This document shows positions 50,817 to 59,428 of a DNA stretch of 64,000 nucleotides, piece by piece. The stretch comes from Actinacidiphila paucisporea. GTDB taxonomy: Bacteria > Actinomycetota > Actinomycetes > Streptomycetales > Streptomycetaceae. The DNA lies in the NCBI RefSeq assembly GCF_900142575.1, contig NZ_FRBI01000003.1, forward strand, positions 353,926 through 417,925, in the 5' to 3' direction. Position numbers and translations under genes: made by a program. Position 1 is the stretch's first letter; each line of letters starts with the position of its first letter. The notes beneath the pieces are model-generated. The model ran no database searches. It was not told the origin of the DNA and saw nothing but the letters and a program-made list of their open reading frames with translations.

Positions 50817-51105
50817 TGCGCGGTTCCCCACGCCCCTGTCGTGGCTGGCCGCCGCCTTCACACGACCGTCCGACGTGGTTGGACGCGCAGTTCCCCGCGC
50901 CCCTGTCGTGGCTGGCCGCCGCCTTCACACGACCGTCCATCAGGCGCGCCCCTGTCGGGGCTGGACGACTTCACACGACCGTCCGACGTGGTTGCGCGCG
51001 CGGTTCCCCACGCCCCTGCTGTTGGCTGGCCGCCGTCTACACACGACCGTCCATCAGGCGCGCCCCTGTCGGGGCTGGACGGCGACTTCACACGATGGTT
51101 TGCAA
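50817..51105. repeat. Mosaic tandem repeat array between two operon genes
   Basis: The 361-base gap 50771-51131 is filled with imperfect copies of a 50-65-base unit containing CGCCCCTGTCG, GGCTGG and TTCACACGACCGTCC. Three copies carry GTTCCCCACGCCCCTG-type starts and two carry CATCAGGCGCGCCCCTG-type starts, in the order X, X, Y, X, Y. The XY block is itself duplicated. No gene. Confidence 0.85.
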
Positions 51106-51131
51106 CTGCAGTGGGTGGGGGGTGAGAGGGG

Positions 51132-52247
51132 GTGAAGGTCGTGCATGTCATCACTGGGCTCGGGGTTGGGGGGGCTGAGCAGCAGTTGAGGTTGTTGTTG
51201 CGGTATTTGCCGGTGGAGGAGGCGGAGTGTCATGTCGTGACGTTGACGAATCCCGGGGTTGTCGCGGAGGGGATCAGAGCGGACGGGACGGGGGTCACGC
51301 ACCTGGGGATGCGGGGGAACCGGGATCTGGGGGCGGTGCCGCGGCTGGTGCGGGTGATCAGGGCGGGGGGGTTCGACCTGGTGCACACGCATCTTTACCG
51401 CGCCTGCGTGTACGGCAGGATCGCCGCCCGCCTGGCGGGGGTGCCGGCGGTGGTGGCTACCGAGCACTCGCTGGGGGACTCGCAGATCGAGGGGCGGCCG
51501 CTGAGCGCGGGCACGCGGGCGCTGTACCGCGTGACGGAGCGGATGGGCGCGGGCACCGCCGCGGTGTCCGCGACCGTCGCGCAACGGCTGCGTGACTGGG
51601 GTGTCGCGGAGGACCGGATCCGCCTGGTGCCCAACGGCATCGAACCGGCGCGTTTCCGCCACGACCCCGCCGTACGCGCGGCGGTGCGCGAGCGGCTTGG
51701 CCTGTCGCCCGCGGACTACGCCGTGGCAGGCGTCGGCCGCCTCGTGCCGGCCAAGCGTTTCGACCTGCTGGTCCGCGCGGCCGCCGCGAACCCCGGCACC
51801 TTTCTGCTGCTCGCGGGAACGGGCCCGGAGCGCGGCAATCTGCTACGGCTCGCCGCGGACCTCGGGGCGGCGGACCGCGTCGCGGTGATGAGTTCCGAGG
51901 ACGGCGGGCCCGATGTGCCCGGCGTGCTCGCCGCGGCGGACCTGTTCGTGTCGCCGAGCCCGGAGGAGGCCTTCGGGCTGGCCGTGGTGGAGGCGCTGGC
52001 GGCCGGGCTGCCGGTGCTGTACGCGGCCTGCCCGGCGATCGAGGACCTGCCGCCGTGCGACGCGCCCGGCGCGAGCCGGGTCGGCGGCGACCCGGGGAAA
52101 TTGGCCGCGGCGATCGGCCGGCAGCGCCGGGCCGGCCCGGTGCGGCTGGCGGTGCCCGCGGCCGTCGAGCACTACCACATCGCCCACACCGCGGACCGCG
52201 TCCTGGCCCTGTACGCCTCGGCCCTCGCGTCCGCCAGGAAGAAATGA
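51132..52247 (+). CDS. GT4-family glycosyltransferase
   Basis: A 371-residue enzyme: VVHVITGLGVGGAEQQLRLL, VVATEHSLGDSQIEG, AVAGVGRLVPAKRFDLLVRA and SPSPEEAFGLAVVEALAAG (E-x7-E donor motif). Second glycosyltransferase of the exopolysaccharide locus. The first 40 codons contain a run of TTG leucines unlike its neighbours, next to the repeat array. The stop overlaps the next ATG (ATGA). Confidence 0.92.
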   Translation: MKVVHVITGLGVGGAEQQLRLLLRYLPVEEAECHVVTLTNPGVVAEGIRADGTGVTHLGMRGNRDLGAVPRLVRVIRAGGFDLVHTHLYRACVYGRIAARLAGVPAVVATEHSLGDSQIEGRPLSAGTRALYRVTERMGAGTAAVSATVAQRLRDWGVAEDRIRLVPNGIEPARFRHDPAVRAAVRERLGLSPADYAVAGVGRLVPAKRFDLLVRAAAANPGTFLLLAGTGPERGNLLRLAADLGAADRVAVMSSEDGGPDVPGVLAAADLFVSPSPEEAFGLAVVEALAAGLPVLYAACPAIEDLPPCDAPGASRVGGDPGKLAAAIGRQRRAGPVRLAVPAAVEHYHIAHTADRVLALYASALASARKK

Positions 52248-52855
52248 GCACGCCCATGAAGGCACCCCGCTGGCTTCCGCTCCCGCTGGGCATCGGCGTC
52301 GGCCTGCTCGGCGGCCTCGGCTACGGGCTCACCGCGGCGCCGCAATATGCCGCGACCAGCTATGTGATGGTCGTACCCGACCACGCCGACTCGCCGACGG
52401 CACTGGGCTTCGCCCAGGCGTACGGCCGGGTGGTGACCGGCTCCGCGGTGCTCGCGGGGGCCCAGGCCGCCGCCGGGGCGCCCGCGGACAGCCTGCGCGG
52501 GCACGTACAGGCGCAGACGTCCCCGGACGCGCCGATGATCTCGGTGACCGGTACGGCGTCCAGCGGCGCGGCCGCGGCACGTTACGCCAATGCCGTGGCG
52601 CGGTCGCTGACGGCGACCGGCAACCGCAGCGCGGCGAGTACGGGCGTACGCCTGCTGGTCTTCTCGCCCGCCTCCGCGCCCGCCTCCCCCGCCTCGCCGT
52701 CGGCGACGCTCTCCGCGGCCGTAGGCGCGAGCGCCGGCGGCCTGCTGGGCGCGCTGGCGCTGCTGGTACGGCCGGCTTCGCGGCGCGAGGACGCGGACGG
52801 CGCGGCGGCCGTACCGGCGCCGGCGCACGCCCGCGCGGTCCGGGAGAGCGTGTGA
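52244..52855 (+). CDS. Chain-length-determinant-like (Wzz-type) membrane protein
   Basis: A 203-residue protein with an N-terminal membrane helix (about 12-30), an extracytoplasmic domain (YVMVVPDHADSPTALGFAQA, SVTGTASSGAAAARYAN) and a second helix near 165-182. This is the two-helix layout of Wzz/capsule co-polymerase N-terminal domains, without a tyrosine kinase domain. Probably sets polymer length. Coupled to both neighbours by overlapping stops and starts. Confidence 0.75.
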   Translation: MSTPMKAPRWLPLPLGIGVGLLGGLGYGLTAAPQYAATSYVMVVPDHADSPTALGFAQAYGRVVTGSAVLAGAQAAAGAPADSLRGHVQAQTSPDAPMISVTGTASSGAAAARYANAVARSLTATGNRSAASTGVRLLVFSPASAPASPASPSATLSAAVGASAGGLLGALALLVRPASRREDADGAAAVPAPAHARAVRESV

Positions 52856-54021
52856 CGCCCGCCCCCGCCGGCGACCTGGCCGTCACCGTCTGCCGCGACC
52901 CGCGGGAATTCGCCGCGCTCGCGGAGGAGTGGACGGCCCTGCACCGGCGCTGCCCGCAGGCGACGCCTTTCCAGAGCCACGCCTGGCTGCACTCCTGGTG
53001 GCTGTCGTACGCCACCCGCCGGGACCGGCTCCGGGTGGTGCTGGTGCGCCGCCAAGGCGTCCTGGTGGGCGCGGCGCCGCTGCTGCGCACCTATCGGCCG
53101 CTGCCGGTGCTGCTGCCGCTGGGCGGCGGGATCACGGACTACGCCGACGTCCTGGTCGCGGCCGACGCCTCGTCGGGCGGCGCGCCCGACGCGCAGGTGA
53201 CCGCCGCCCTCGCCGCCGGGCTGCGACGTGCCGCGCGCGGGGCGGTGGTCGATCTGCGCGAGGTGCGGCCGGGCGGTGCGGCCCTGGCGCTGTACGAGAC
53301 GTGGCGCGGGCCCAAGCGGCGGGCGGCCGGCTCCGTGTGCCTGGAACTGCCCGGGCTGCCGATGGACGGGCTCGTCGCGCGGGTCGGCAGTTCGCGCGGC
53401 CAGCGCATCAGGGCCGATCTGCGCAAGCTGGACGCGGCGGGCGTGGTCGAGCGCGACGTCGCCGCGCACGAGGTGCGGGACGCGGTCGCCACCATGCTGC
53501 GGCTGCACCATATGCAGTGGCGGGGGCGCGGGGTGACACCGGAGCACGTGCGGCCGCGGTTCGCCGAGCACCTGACGCGCGCGGCGGCCGCGATGGTGGC
53601 GGCGGGCGACGCGGTGGTGACCGAATTCAGCGTCGGCGGCACGGTGGTCGCGGCGAACCTGACCGTCCTGTCGCCCGCCCTTGCCGGCGGATACCTCTAC
53701 GGCGCCCACCCGGACCTGCGCCGCACCAAGGTCGACGTGACGACGCTGCTGATGCGGCACGGCGTACGCCACGCGGCAGGCGCCGGGCGGCCGGTGCTGT
53801 CGCTGCTGCGGGGCGCGGAGCCGCACAAATTCCACTGGCGGCCCGAGCACCTGGCCAACGAGCGGCTGCTGCTCGCCAACCGCCCGCTCGCGCCGGTTCT
53901 CCACACCCGCCACGCACTGGCCGCGGCCCGCACCCGCCTGGTCCGCGCCGCCGCGTCCCGGCTGCCCGCGCTCCGGGCCTGGCGCGCCCGCCTGAACGAC
54001 CTGCGGGCACGCCGGGTGTGA
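52852..54021 (+). CDS. GNAT/FemAB-like acyltransferase (CelD/BcsL type)
   Basis: A 389-residue protein. FQSHAWLHSWWLSYATRRDR and RGQRIRADLRKLDAAG, EFSVGGTVVAANLTVLS and YLYGAHPDLRRTKVDVTTLL match the Acetyltransf_6 family associated with exopolysaccharide loci. It probably acylates the polymer or its precursor. Last gene of the operon; GTG overlaps the preceding stop. Confidence 0.85.
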   Translation: MTPAPAGDLAVTVCRDPREFAALAEEWTALHRRCPQATPFQSHAWLHSWWLSYATRRDRLRVVLVRRQGVLVGAAPLLRTYRPLPVLLPLGGGITDYADVLVAADASSGGAPDAQVTAALAAGLRRAARGAVVDLREVRPGGAALALYETWRGPKRRAAGSVCLELPGLPMDGLVARVGSSRGQRIRADLRKLDAAGVVERDVAAHEVRDAVATMLRLHHMQWRGRGVTPEHVRPRFAEHLTRAAAAMVAAGDAVVTEFSVGGTVVAANLTVLSPALAGGYLYGAHPDLRRTKVDVTTLLMRHGVRHAAGAGRPVLSLLRGAEPHKFHWRPEHLANERLLLANRPLAPVLHTRHALAAARTRLVRAAASRLPALRAWRARLNDLRARRV

Positions 54022-54036
54022 CGCGGGGCCGGTGCG

Positions 54037-55491
54037 TCACGCGGTCCTCTTCGGGGCCCCCTTCGCCTTCGGCACCTTCTTGGTGAGGTGGATACAGACC
54101 TCGCCGCTCTCGTACTGCTTCTTCATCTCGTCGCTCAGCTCAAGAGGCCGGCACCCCTCGGCAGGGCGCGACGGCTTCGGTACGGGCGCGGCCCCTGGCG
54201 GCGTCGCGGGGGTGCCGGGCGCGGTCGGCGCGGGCGTCGGTACGGCGGGGACCGGTCTCGGCGTCACGGAGGGCCTCGGCGGCGCCGTCGGCTTCGGCGT
54301 CACGGTGGGCCTCGGCGGCGCCGTTGGCTTCGGCGTCACAGCCGGGGTCGGCGTCACGGAGGGCTTCGGCGGCGCCGTCGGCTTCGGCGTCACAGCCGGG
54401 GGCCGCACGGAGGGTTTCGGCGTCACGGAAGGCGTGGCAATGGGCTTCTGGGTCGCCGTTGGCGTCGCGGACGGCAGCGGTTCGGGCCGGGTGCCGGCGG
54501 CGGAGAGCATCGCACGGAAGACCCTGGAGGACTTCGGGTTCTCCGAGCACTGCCACACCCCGTGCGGGCAGTAGTCGGTGACGGTCTGGTAGAGGACCTT
54601 GTGCTCGCTCATCCAGTGCAGCATGTGTTCGACGTAGTCCGGGTCGTCGCCGTTCCTGAACAGCCCCCACTCCGGGTAGGAGACCTCCTTGCCGTGCCGG
54701 GAGGCGAAGTCGACCTGCGCCTGGAGCCCGTAGGGCTGGGTGACCTGCTCGTCGAAGGACTCGCCGGGCGGCTGGTCATAGGAGTCCATGCCGATGATGT
54801 CGACGGTGTCGTCGCCGGGGTAGCACTCGGTCCACGGGACGTCGTCGGTGCCGCGGCTGGGCGCGAAGTCGAAGCGGAAGTTCTGGCCGGACACTGCCCG
54901 CATCGCGGTGACGATGCGGTTCCAGTAGGCCTTCCAGTCCTCCGGATCGGGGCCGCAGCGGTGCGAGTACGTGGTGCCGTTCATCTCCCAGCCGAGCACG
55001 ATCACGGTGTCGGGCACACCCAGCTCCACCAGGTGCCGCGCCAGCCGGGTGAAGTGCTCGTCGAAGTCGCCCTCGGCGCCCCGCCGGATCAGCGAGCGGA
55101 CCTCGCGGTCGCCGAGGTGGTCCTCGTTGCGCTCCTGCATCGGCACATTGAGCACGAAGAGCCGGCTCGGGTCGGCCCGCCGCCAGTCTGCCCACGGCTG
55201 CAGCAGGTCCTGCTCGCCCTCGATGGCGTCCCAGCTGTCACCGGGAAGGTAGGTGTGGCCGACCCGCACCGGTGTGCCGCCGAGCCAGTCCTCCAGGTCG
55301 GCGAGGTTCTGGACGCCCTGGCTGCCGGAGTCGGTGAAGGCGCCCATATACGGGGCGTTCAGCGGCGCCGGGCGGGGAGGAGTGCCGGTGAAGGCGGAGC
55401 CGAGAGCGGCAGGCGCCGTGCCGGTCATCAGCAGTGCAGCCGCGGCGACTCCGACGCCCGTGCCCGCCATCCAGTGGCGTCCGTTGGCCAT
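54037..55491 (-). CDS. Secreted GH26-like glycoside hydrolase with Pro/Thr repeat tail
   Basis: A 484-residue protein. Signal peptide about 1-30, then a GH26-type domain: acid/base Glu in VLGWEMNGTTYSHR (near 168) and nucleophile Glu in YPEWGLF (near 273), with DYCPHGVWQC at its end. GH26 enzymes are mostly beta-mannanases; the target here may be the locus's own polymer. Residues about 330-440 are VTPKPTAPP-type repeats encoded by a near-identical DNA repeat, followed by a short Cys-containing tail. Convergent with the operon, 15 bases from its end. Confidence 0.85.
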   Translation of the reverse strand: MANGRHWMAGTGVGVAAAALLMTGTAPAALGSAFTGTPPRPAPLNAPYMGAFTDSGSQGVQNLADLEDWLGGTPVRVGHTYLPGDSWDAIEGEQDLLQPWADWRRADPSRLFVLNVPMQERNEDHLGDREVRSLIRRGAEGDFDEHFTRLARHLVELGVPDTVIVLGWEMNGTTYSHRCGPDPEDWKAYWNRIVTAMRAVSGQNFRFDFAPSRGTDDVPWTECYPGDDTVDIIGMDSYDQPPGESFDEQVTQPYGLQAQVDFASRHGKEVSYPEWGLFRNGDDPDYVEHMLHWMSEHKVLYQTVTDYCPHGVWQCSENPKSSRVFRAMLSAAGTRPEPLPSATPTATQKPIATPSVTPKPSVRPPAVTPKPTAPPKPSVTPTPAVTPKPTAPPRPTVTPKPTAPPRPSVTPRPVPAVPTPAPTAPGTPATPPGAAPVPKPSRPAEGCRPLELSDEMKKQYESGEVCIHLTKKVPKAKGAPKRTA

Positions 55492-55841
55492 GGTCACTCC
55501 TTGCTCGTCGGGCGCGGGCGCCGGGGACGCACACCCGCACAGGCACGGGTGGGGTGAGCGTGCCTCCTCTCCGCCAGTCATAACGTATGAGGAATCAATG
55601 TGCGCCCGGACATGGGCCATACGCGTCGTCAAGCTCCGTACACATGAGGGAATACGGGCCCTGGACCGTCATCCGACGTATCGTCAATGCCGCCGATTCA
55701 TACCGGCAGGAAGCCGATGCGGGAATCACTCGGGCGGATGAATTTCCGGTCGCCGCTCACCGATAGTCCGGAGTTGCTCACCCCTACGGCTGCATGATGG
55801 CCCGGCAGTCGACCGTCACAAACGGACAAGGGGAGTCGGCC
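55492..55841. other. Divergent intergenic region, hydrolase / melC
   Basis: 350 bases with no supported gene. It is more AT-rich around 55570-55780 and should contain the divergent promoters. An in-frame extension of the melC1 frame exists upstream of 55842 but has no ribosome site. Confidence 0.5.
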
Positions 55842-56321
55842 ATGGGCGAATCCGATGCCACAGAGAAAAGCCGCGGGAAATCTCCGCGCTCCTCCGTGAC
55901 CCGCAGACGGGTGATCAGGACGGGCGTGACGGCCGTCGCCGCAGTGTCGGGGACCGCGGCGGCGCTGCGGCCGATGCTGACGTCGCATCAGCAGCCGGCC
56001 GACGACGTGCCCGGCGACCCCTTCGCCGACACAGGGGCCGACGGCGCGCCGGAGGCGCCGCTCGCACCGGGGGCGGTGGCCGCGCTCTTCGACGAGGTCT
56101 ACCGGGGCCGCCGCATCCAGGGCTTCCCCGACGCCGGCGAGGACGGGGTGGCCCTCACGGTCGACGGGATGCCGTTGCGGGTCATGCGGCGGGTCGACGG
56201 CAGCTGGATCAGCGCGGCCAACCACTACCAGCCGTATACGACGCCGCTGGCCACCGCCAGGGGCGCGGTCGACGTCATCGGGCGGGCCGGACTGTCCATG
56301 ACAACCGAGCACCACCACTGA
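55842..56321 (+). CDS. melC1: Tyrosinase copper chaperone MelC1
   Basis: A 159-residue protein. The N-terminus has a Tat signal (SVTRRRVIRTG followed by AVAAVSGTAAAL). The domain EVYRGRRIQGFPDAGEDG ... MRRVDGSWISAANHYQPY is the MelC1 caddie fold, and the C-terminus ends in a His cluster able to bind copper. It delivers copper to, and co-exports, tyrosinase. ATG 55842 follows AAGGGGAG. Confidence 0.93.
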   Translation: MGESDATEKSRGKSPRSSVTRRRVIRTGVTAVAAVSGTAAALRPMLTSHQQPADDVPGDPFADTGADGAPEAPLAPGAVAALFDEVYRGRRIQGFPDAGEDGVALTVDGMPLRVMRRVDGSWISAANHYQPYTTPLATARGAVDVIGRAGLSMTTEHHH

Positions 56322-56336
56322 TCGGGGCCGTCACCG

Positions 56337-57206
56337 GTGTACACCCGTATGAACCAGCGCAATCTGACCAGCAGCCAGCGCACCCGCTTCGTCGAGGCGG
56401 TCATCGAGCTCAAGCACTCCGGGGGCTACGACAAGTACGTGCGGCTGCACGCCGAATACTTCGCCGCCGACGGCGAGAGCGGGCTGCGGATGGCGCACAT
56501 GGCGCCGACGTTCTTCCCCTGGCACCGACAGTTCCTGCTGCTGTTCGAGCGCGAACTGCGGACGATCGACGCCGAGATCACCATCCCGTACTGGGACTGG
56601 ACCGTCGACGACAAGCCGATGTCCGCGCTGTGGGCGGCGGACTTCATGGGCGGCGACGGGCGGGACAGCGACGGGCAGGTGACGACCGGGCCGTTCGCGT
56701 ACCGGACGGGCGACTGGCCGATCACCTACGGCGTCACCGACGAGAAGTACCTGACCCGCAACATGGGCCGGCCCGACAACCCGATCGCGCTGCCGAGCCA
56801 GGCCGAGCTGAGCGACGCGCTGGCGATCGGGACGTACGACACGGCGCCGTGGAATTCAGCGCCGGGCACGCAGGGCTTCCGCAACAAGATCGAGGGCTGG
56901 ACGGTCAGCGAGACCCTCGGCGGCTATCTGCACAACCGGGTGCACCAGTGGGTCGGCGGCCACATGATCGGTGCCGCCTCGCCGAACGATCCGGTCTTCT
57001 GGCTGCACCACTCCTTCATCGACCTGATCTGGGTGCGCTGGCAGCGCCTGCACCCGGCATCGCCCTACCTGCCGGCCGAGCCGCTGGCCGCGAACGACCC
57101 CGAGCACGGCCGGGTGGTCAGCGCGGACGAACCGATGCCGCCCTTCGGTGTGAAGCCGTCGGCAGTCTTCGACCACCGGCAGTTCTACACGTACGAAGAG
57201 GACTGA
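56337..57206 (+). CDS. melC2: Tyrosinase MelC2
   Basis: A 289-residue type 3 copper enzyme that oxidises tyrosine to dopaquinone, making melanin. CuA histidines: His in YVRLHAEYF, in RMAHMAPTFFPWHRQF (two). CuB: LHNRVHQW (two) and DPVFWLHHSFIDLIW. All six ligands are present. No signal of its own; exported with MelC1 by Tat. Lies 15 bases downstream of melC1. Confidence 0.96.
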   Translation: MYTRMNQRNLTSSQRTRFVEAVIELKHSGGYDKYVRLHAEYFAADGESGLRMAHMAPTFFPWHRQFLLLFERELRTIDAEITIPYWDWTVDDKPMSALWAADFMGGDGRDSDGQVTTGPFAYRTGDWPITYGVTDEKYLTRNMGRPDNPIALPSQAELSDALAIGTYDTAPWNSAPGTQGFRNKIEGWTVSETLGGYLHNRVHQWVGGHMIGAASPNDPVFWLHHSFIDLIWVRWQRLHPASPYLPAEPLAANDPEHGRVVSADEPMPPFGVKPSAVFDHRQFYTYEED

Positions 57207-57217
57207 GGGCACGCGAA

Positions 57218-57251
57218 ACGGCCTCCCGTACGCGAGGTGACGGGAGGCCGT
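57218..57251. terminator. Bidirectional terminator between melC2 and chaplin
   Basis: ACGGCCTCCCGT pairs with ACGGGAGGCCGT, a perfect 12-bp stem with a 10-base loop between convergent genes. Confidence 0.85.
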
Positions 57252-57263
57252 ACTGACGCGGAA

Positions 57264-57539
57264 TTACCACTCGCCGCCGTCGTCGTGCACGTGCGTCTCC
57301 GAGCTGTTCACGCACTGGTTGCCGAACGCCGGGTTCAGCAGGCCGATCACGTTCACGGAGTTGCCGCAGACGTTGACCGGGACGTGCACCGGGACCTGGG
57401 CCAGGTTGCCGGAGAGCACACCCGGGGAACCGACGGCAGCGCCCTGGGCACCGGAGTCGGCAGCGGCCATTCCGGCGCCTGCGGCCAGAACGGCACCCGC
57501 GGCGGCGGTGACAGCCGCAGCCTTTGCGATACGCGACAT
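57264..57539 (-). CDS. Short chaplin
   Basis: A 91-residue protein: signal peptide to about residue 28 (AAGAGMAAADS), then SPGVLSGNLAQVPVHVPVNV, CGNSVNVIGLLNPAFGNQCV and a His/Asp/Gly-rich extension (SETHVHDDGGEW) beyond the usual end. The second short chaplin of the window, away from the rodlin cluster. Its leader carries overlapping hairpins (57559-57597) that suggest transcript-level control. Confidence 0.95.
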   Translation of the reverse strand: MSRIAKAAAVTAAAGAVLAAGAGMAAADSGAQGAAVGSPGVLSGNLAQVPVHVPVNVCGNSVNVIGLLNPAFGNQCVNSSETHVHDDGGEW

Positions 57540-57558
57540 CAAGCATCTCCCTGGTACG

Positions 57559-57597
57559 AAAAAACAGCCGCAAAACACTGCGGCTTTGACGCAGTGT
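57559..57597 (-). promoter_or_regulatory. Chaplin leader with mutually exclusive hairpins (attenuator-like)
   Basis: In the transcript (minus strand), hairpin 1 is ACACTGCG paired with CGCAGTGT (57575-57597, 8-bp perfect stem, 7-base loop). Hairpin 2 is AGCCGC paired with GCGGCT (57566-57585, 6 bp), followed by G and six T (57559-57564), an intrinsic terminator form. The 3' arm of hairpin 1 overlaps the 5' arm of hairpin 2, so only one can form. The ATG is 20 bases further on. Confidence 0.6.
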
Positions 57598-57719
57598 GCA
57601 ACGTAAGGGGATCACGAATAGTCACGCAGGTTGAGCTGAACCAGTGATTCGATATCGGGTTGCTCCGATGGAGTGACATACGCGGCAGCCCGCCGCTTCC
57701 GACGGTTAGGGTCCGGCGC

Positions 57720-58223
57720 ATGACCCAGACCAATGCCGCGTCCGGCACGTCACTGATGAGCCGCCTCGGCACCCTCGTGGTGATCCCGTGGGCGGGCGGG
57801 AACCAGAACGACGACCGCGACATGGCTTTCCTGATGGCCTACACCCTCGGCGACGGCGTGGCGGGCCGGGAGGGTTCCGAGGAAGCCGCTCTGACGGTCG
57901 CGAAGGAGGCGGGGCTGCCTGTCGGCGGGACCGTTCTCGATGTCGCCCGGGTGCCGAAGTCCCCGGTGAAGGTACTGGTCGAGGGCGGCAAGGCGGTCCT
58001 GACGATGCCGTACCTGCATGTGGCCTGCCCCGTCCCCGAGCAGTGGGTCGCGGCCGCGCGCGACCGCGGGACGGTCTACGTCATCCTCGCCAGCCGGCCC
58101 TGGCCCGAGGCCGTACCGGGAAGGGCGGTCACCGAGGCCGCCCTCCAGAGCTTCGCGGCGGACGAGTCCGTCCTGGGCACGGCCGCGCACTGCCTGGTGC
58201 CGGTGAGCTCGCTCAGGTCCTGA
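57720..58223 (+). CDS. DUF5949 protein
   Basis: A 167-residue soluble protein. LGTLVVIPWAGGNQNDDRDM, AYTLGDGVAGREG and HVACPVPEQWVAAARDRGTV match DUF5949, a Streptomyces family without known function. ATG 57720 gives the family N-terminus. Monocistronic. Confidence 0.8.
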   Translation: MTQTNAASGTSLMSRLGTLVVIPWAGGNQNDDRDMAFLMAYTLGDGVAGREGSEEAALTVAKEAGLPVGGTVLDVARVPKSPVKVLVEGGKAVLTMPYLHVACPVPEQWVAAARDRGTVYVILASRPWPEAVPGRAVTEAALQSFAADESVLGTAAHCLVPVSSLRS

Positions 58224-58315
58224 CGGTCACCGCGAACGCCGTCGCCACGCGGCTGGTCAGCCGGATCGCCTGTCCCCACTCGGCCGCCGCGGGCGGGGAC
58301 ACGCAACGCGGGGAC

Positions 58316-58588
58316 CTAGGGGTTCACCAGCTCGTTGCCGGCGCTGACGGCGTCCGAGCCGGCCTGGACGGCCTTCTTGACGGCGGTGACTTTCCTGCCG
58401 ACACCGGACTGCGCGAGCACTCCCTGCGTCGCCGTGGTGGCCTGCTGACCGGCGGACTGGGCGGTCACCGCCGTCGTGCTGAGGGTGTTGCCGAGTTCGG
58501 CGGCCTGGGCCGCCGCGGACGCGGAGGTGGCGGCGACGAGCAGGACCGAGCCTGCCGCCGCCTTGCTGAGGATTCGGCGTACGTTCAT
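58316..58588 (-). CDS. Small secreted protein, unknown
   Basis: A 90-residue protein with a signal peptide at about 1-29 (GSVLLVAATSASAAAQA). The mature part is short, helical and Ala/Thr/Gln-rich (QSAGQQATTATQGVLAQSG, AVQAGSDAVSAGNELVNP). I do not recognise a family, but its build resembles other small surface proteins near chaplins. The clean signal peptide and start support a real gene. Confidence 0.7.
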   Translation of the reverse strand: MNVRRILSKAAAGSVLLVAATSASAAAQAAELGNTLSTTAVTAQSAGQQATTATQGVLAQSGVGRKVTAVKKAVQAGSDAVSAGNELVNP

Positions 58589-58628
58589 GGTCCGTGCAAC
58601 GAGTGACCGCCCGCCAGGGCACGCCCGC

Positions 58629-59003
58629 TCACCCCCACACGCTGGTGCCCAGCGTCACCCCGGCGAAGGCGGCGCCGAGCCCGGCAACCACGCTCAGCAG
58701 GGCGTTGCCGGCCGCGTACGCCTTCGCGCCGCTCTCCGCGAGCCGCAGCGTCTCGTACGAGAAGGTCGAGTACGTCGTCAGCGCGCCGCACAGCCCGGTG
58801 CCGACGAGCAGTTGCAGGTGCGAGGACGCGGCGCCCTCGACGGCGGCGCCGGTGAGGGCGCCGAGCACCAGGCAGCCGGCGACGTTGACGAGGAAGGTGC
58901 CCCAGGGGAAGACCGAGTCGTGCCGGGACTGGACCGCCCGGTCGGCCAGGTACCTCATCGGTGCCCCGACGGCCGCGCCCGCGATGACCAGCAGCCAGTT
59001 CAC
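58629..59003 (-). CDS. crcB: CrcB/Fluc fluoride channel subunit
   Basis: A 124-residue protein with four membrane helices. [31 protein letters not shown] and [17 protein letters not shown] are Fluc motifs, including the Asn and the Phe-box threonines/serine lining the pore. Fluc channels are dual-topology dimers; the presence of two crcB genes suggests a heterodimer. GTG 59003 overlaps the DUF190 stop. Confidence 0.93.
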   Translation of the reverse strand: MNWLLVIAGAAVGAPMRYLADRAVQSRHDSVFPWGTFLVNVAGCLVLGALTGAAVEGAASSHLQLLVGTGLCGALTTYSTFSYETLRLAESGAKAYAAGNALLSVVAGLGAAFAGVTLGTSVWG

Positions 59004-59398
59004 GACGCGCCGCCGCCGGTGCGGGCGGTGTGCCTGACGACCTCGCAGGCGTCCAGCACCACCAGGCCGGAGCCGACGAGTTCGTCCAGCTCGGGCAGGA
59101 AGCCGCGGACGCGCTCCTCGGTGTCCACGACGACCACGGCGACCGGCAGGTCCTCGCTGAGCGAGAGCAGCCGGGCGGTGTGGATCACCGACGACGAGCC
59201 GAAGCCCTCGACGCCGTGGAAGACGCTGGCACCGGCCAGGCCAGCGCGCCGCGCCCGATGCACGATCTCGGTGTAGACCGGCTTGTGGTGCCACCGGGCG
59301 CTCTCGCCGAGCAGCACCGTCATCCGCAGCGCGGCGCCGGAGAGCCGCCGCGTCCCGTCGCCGCCGTCGTCCGGCTCATCGGCCGCCATGGCCGTCAC
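59000..59398 (-). CDS. DUF190 protein
   Basis: A 132-residue PII-like protein: [38 protein letters not shown] and [20 protein letters not shown]190 proteins resemble the PII signalling fold and are frequently found with crcB. They may regulate the channel; not shown. Sits between the two crcB genes and overlaps the downstream one. Confidence 0.9.
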   Translation of the reverse strand: MTAMAADEPDDGGDGTRRLSGAALRMTVLLGESARWHHKPVYTEIVHRARRAGLAGASVFHGVEGFGSSSVIHTARLLSLSEDLPVAVVVVDTEERVRGFLPELDELVGSGLVVLDACEVVRHTARTGGGAS

Positions 59399-59428
59399 CT
59401 GTCCCCTCGTGACCCCTCTGGTCGCCTC

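Noticed and set aside
50817..51105. CRISPR or transposon remnant
   Set aside because: Repeats merge into each other without unique spacers; no transposase or terminal inverted repeats.
43982..54021. Antibiotic biosynthetic cluster
   Set aside because: Gene content (Wzy-, MurJ- and Wzz-like proteins, sugar transferase) is that of a polysaccharide locus; no PKS, NRPS or tailoring enzymes.
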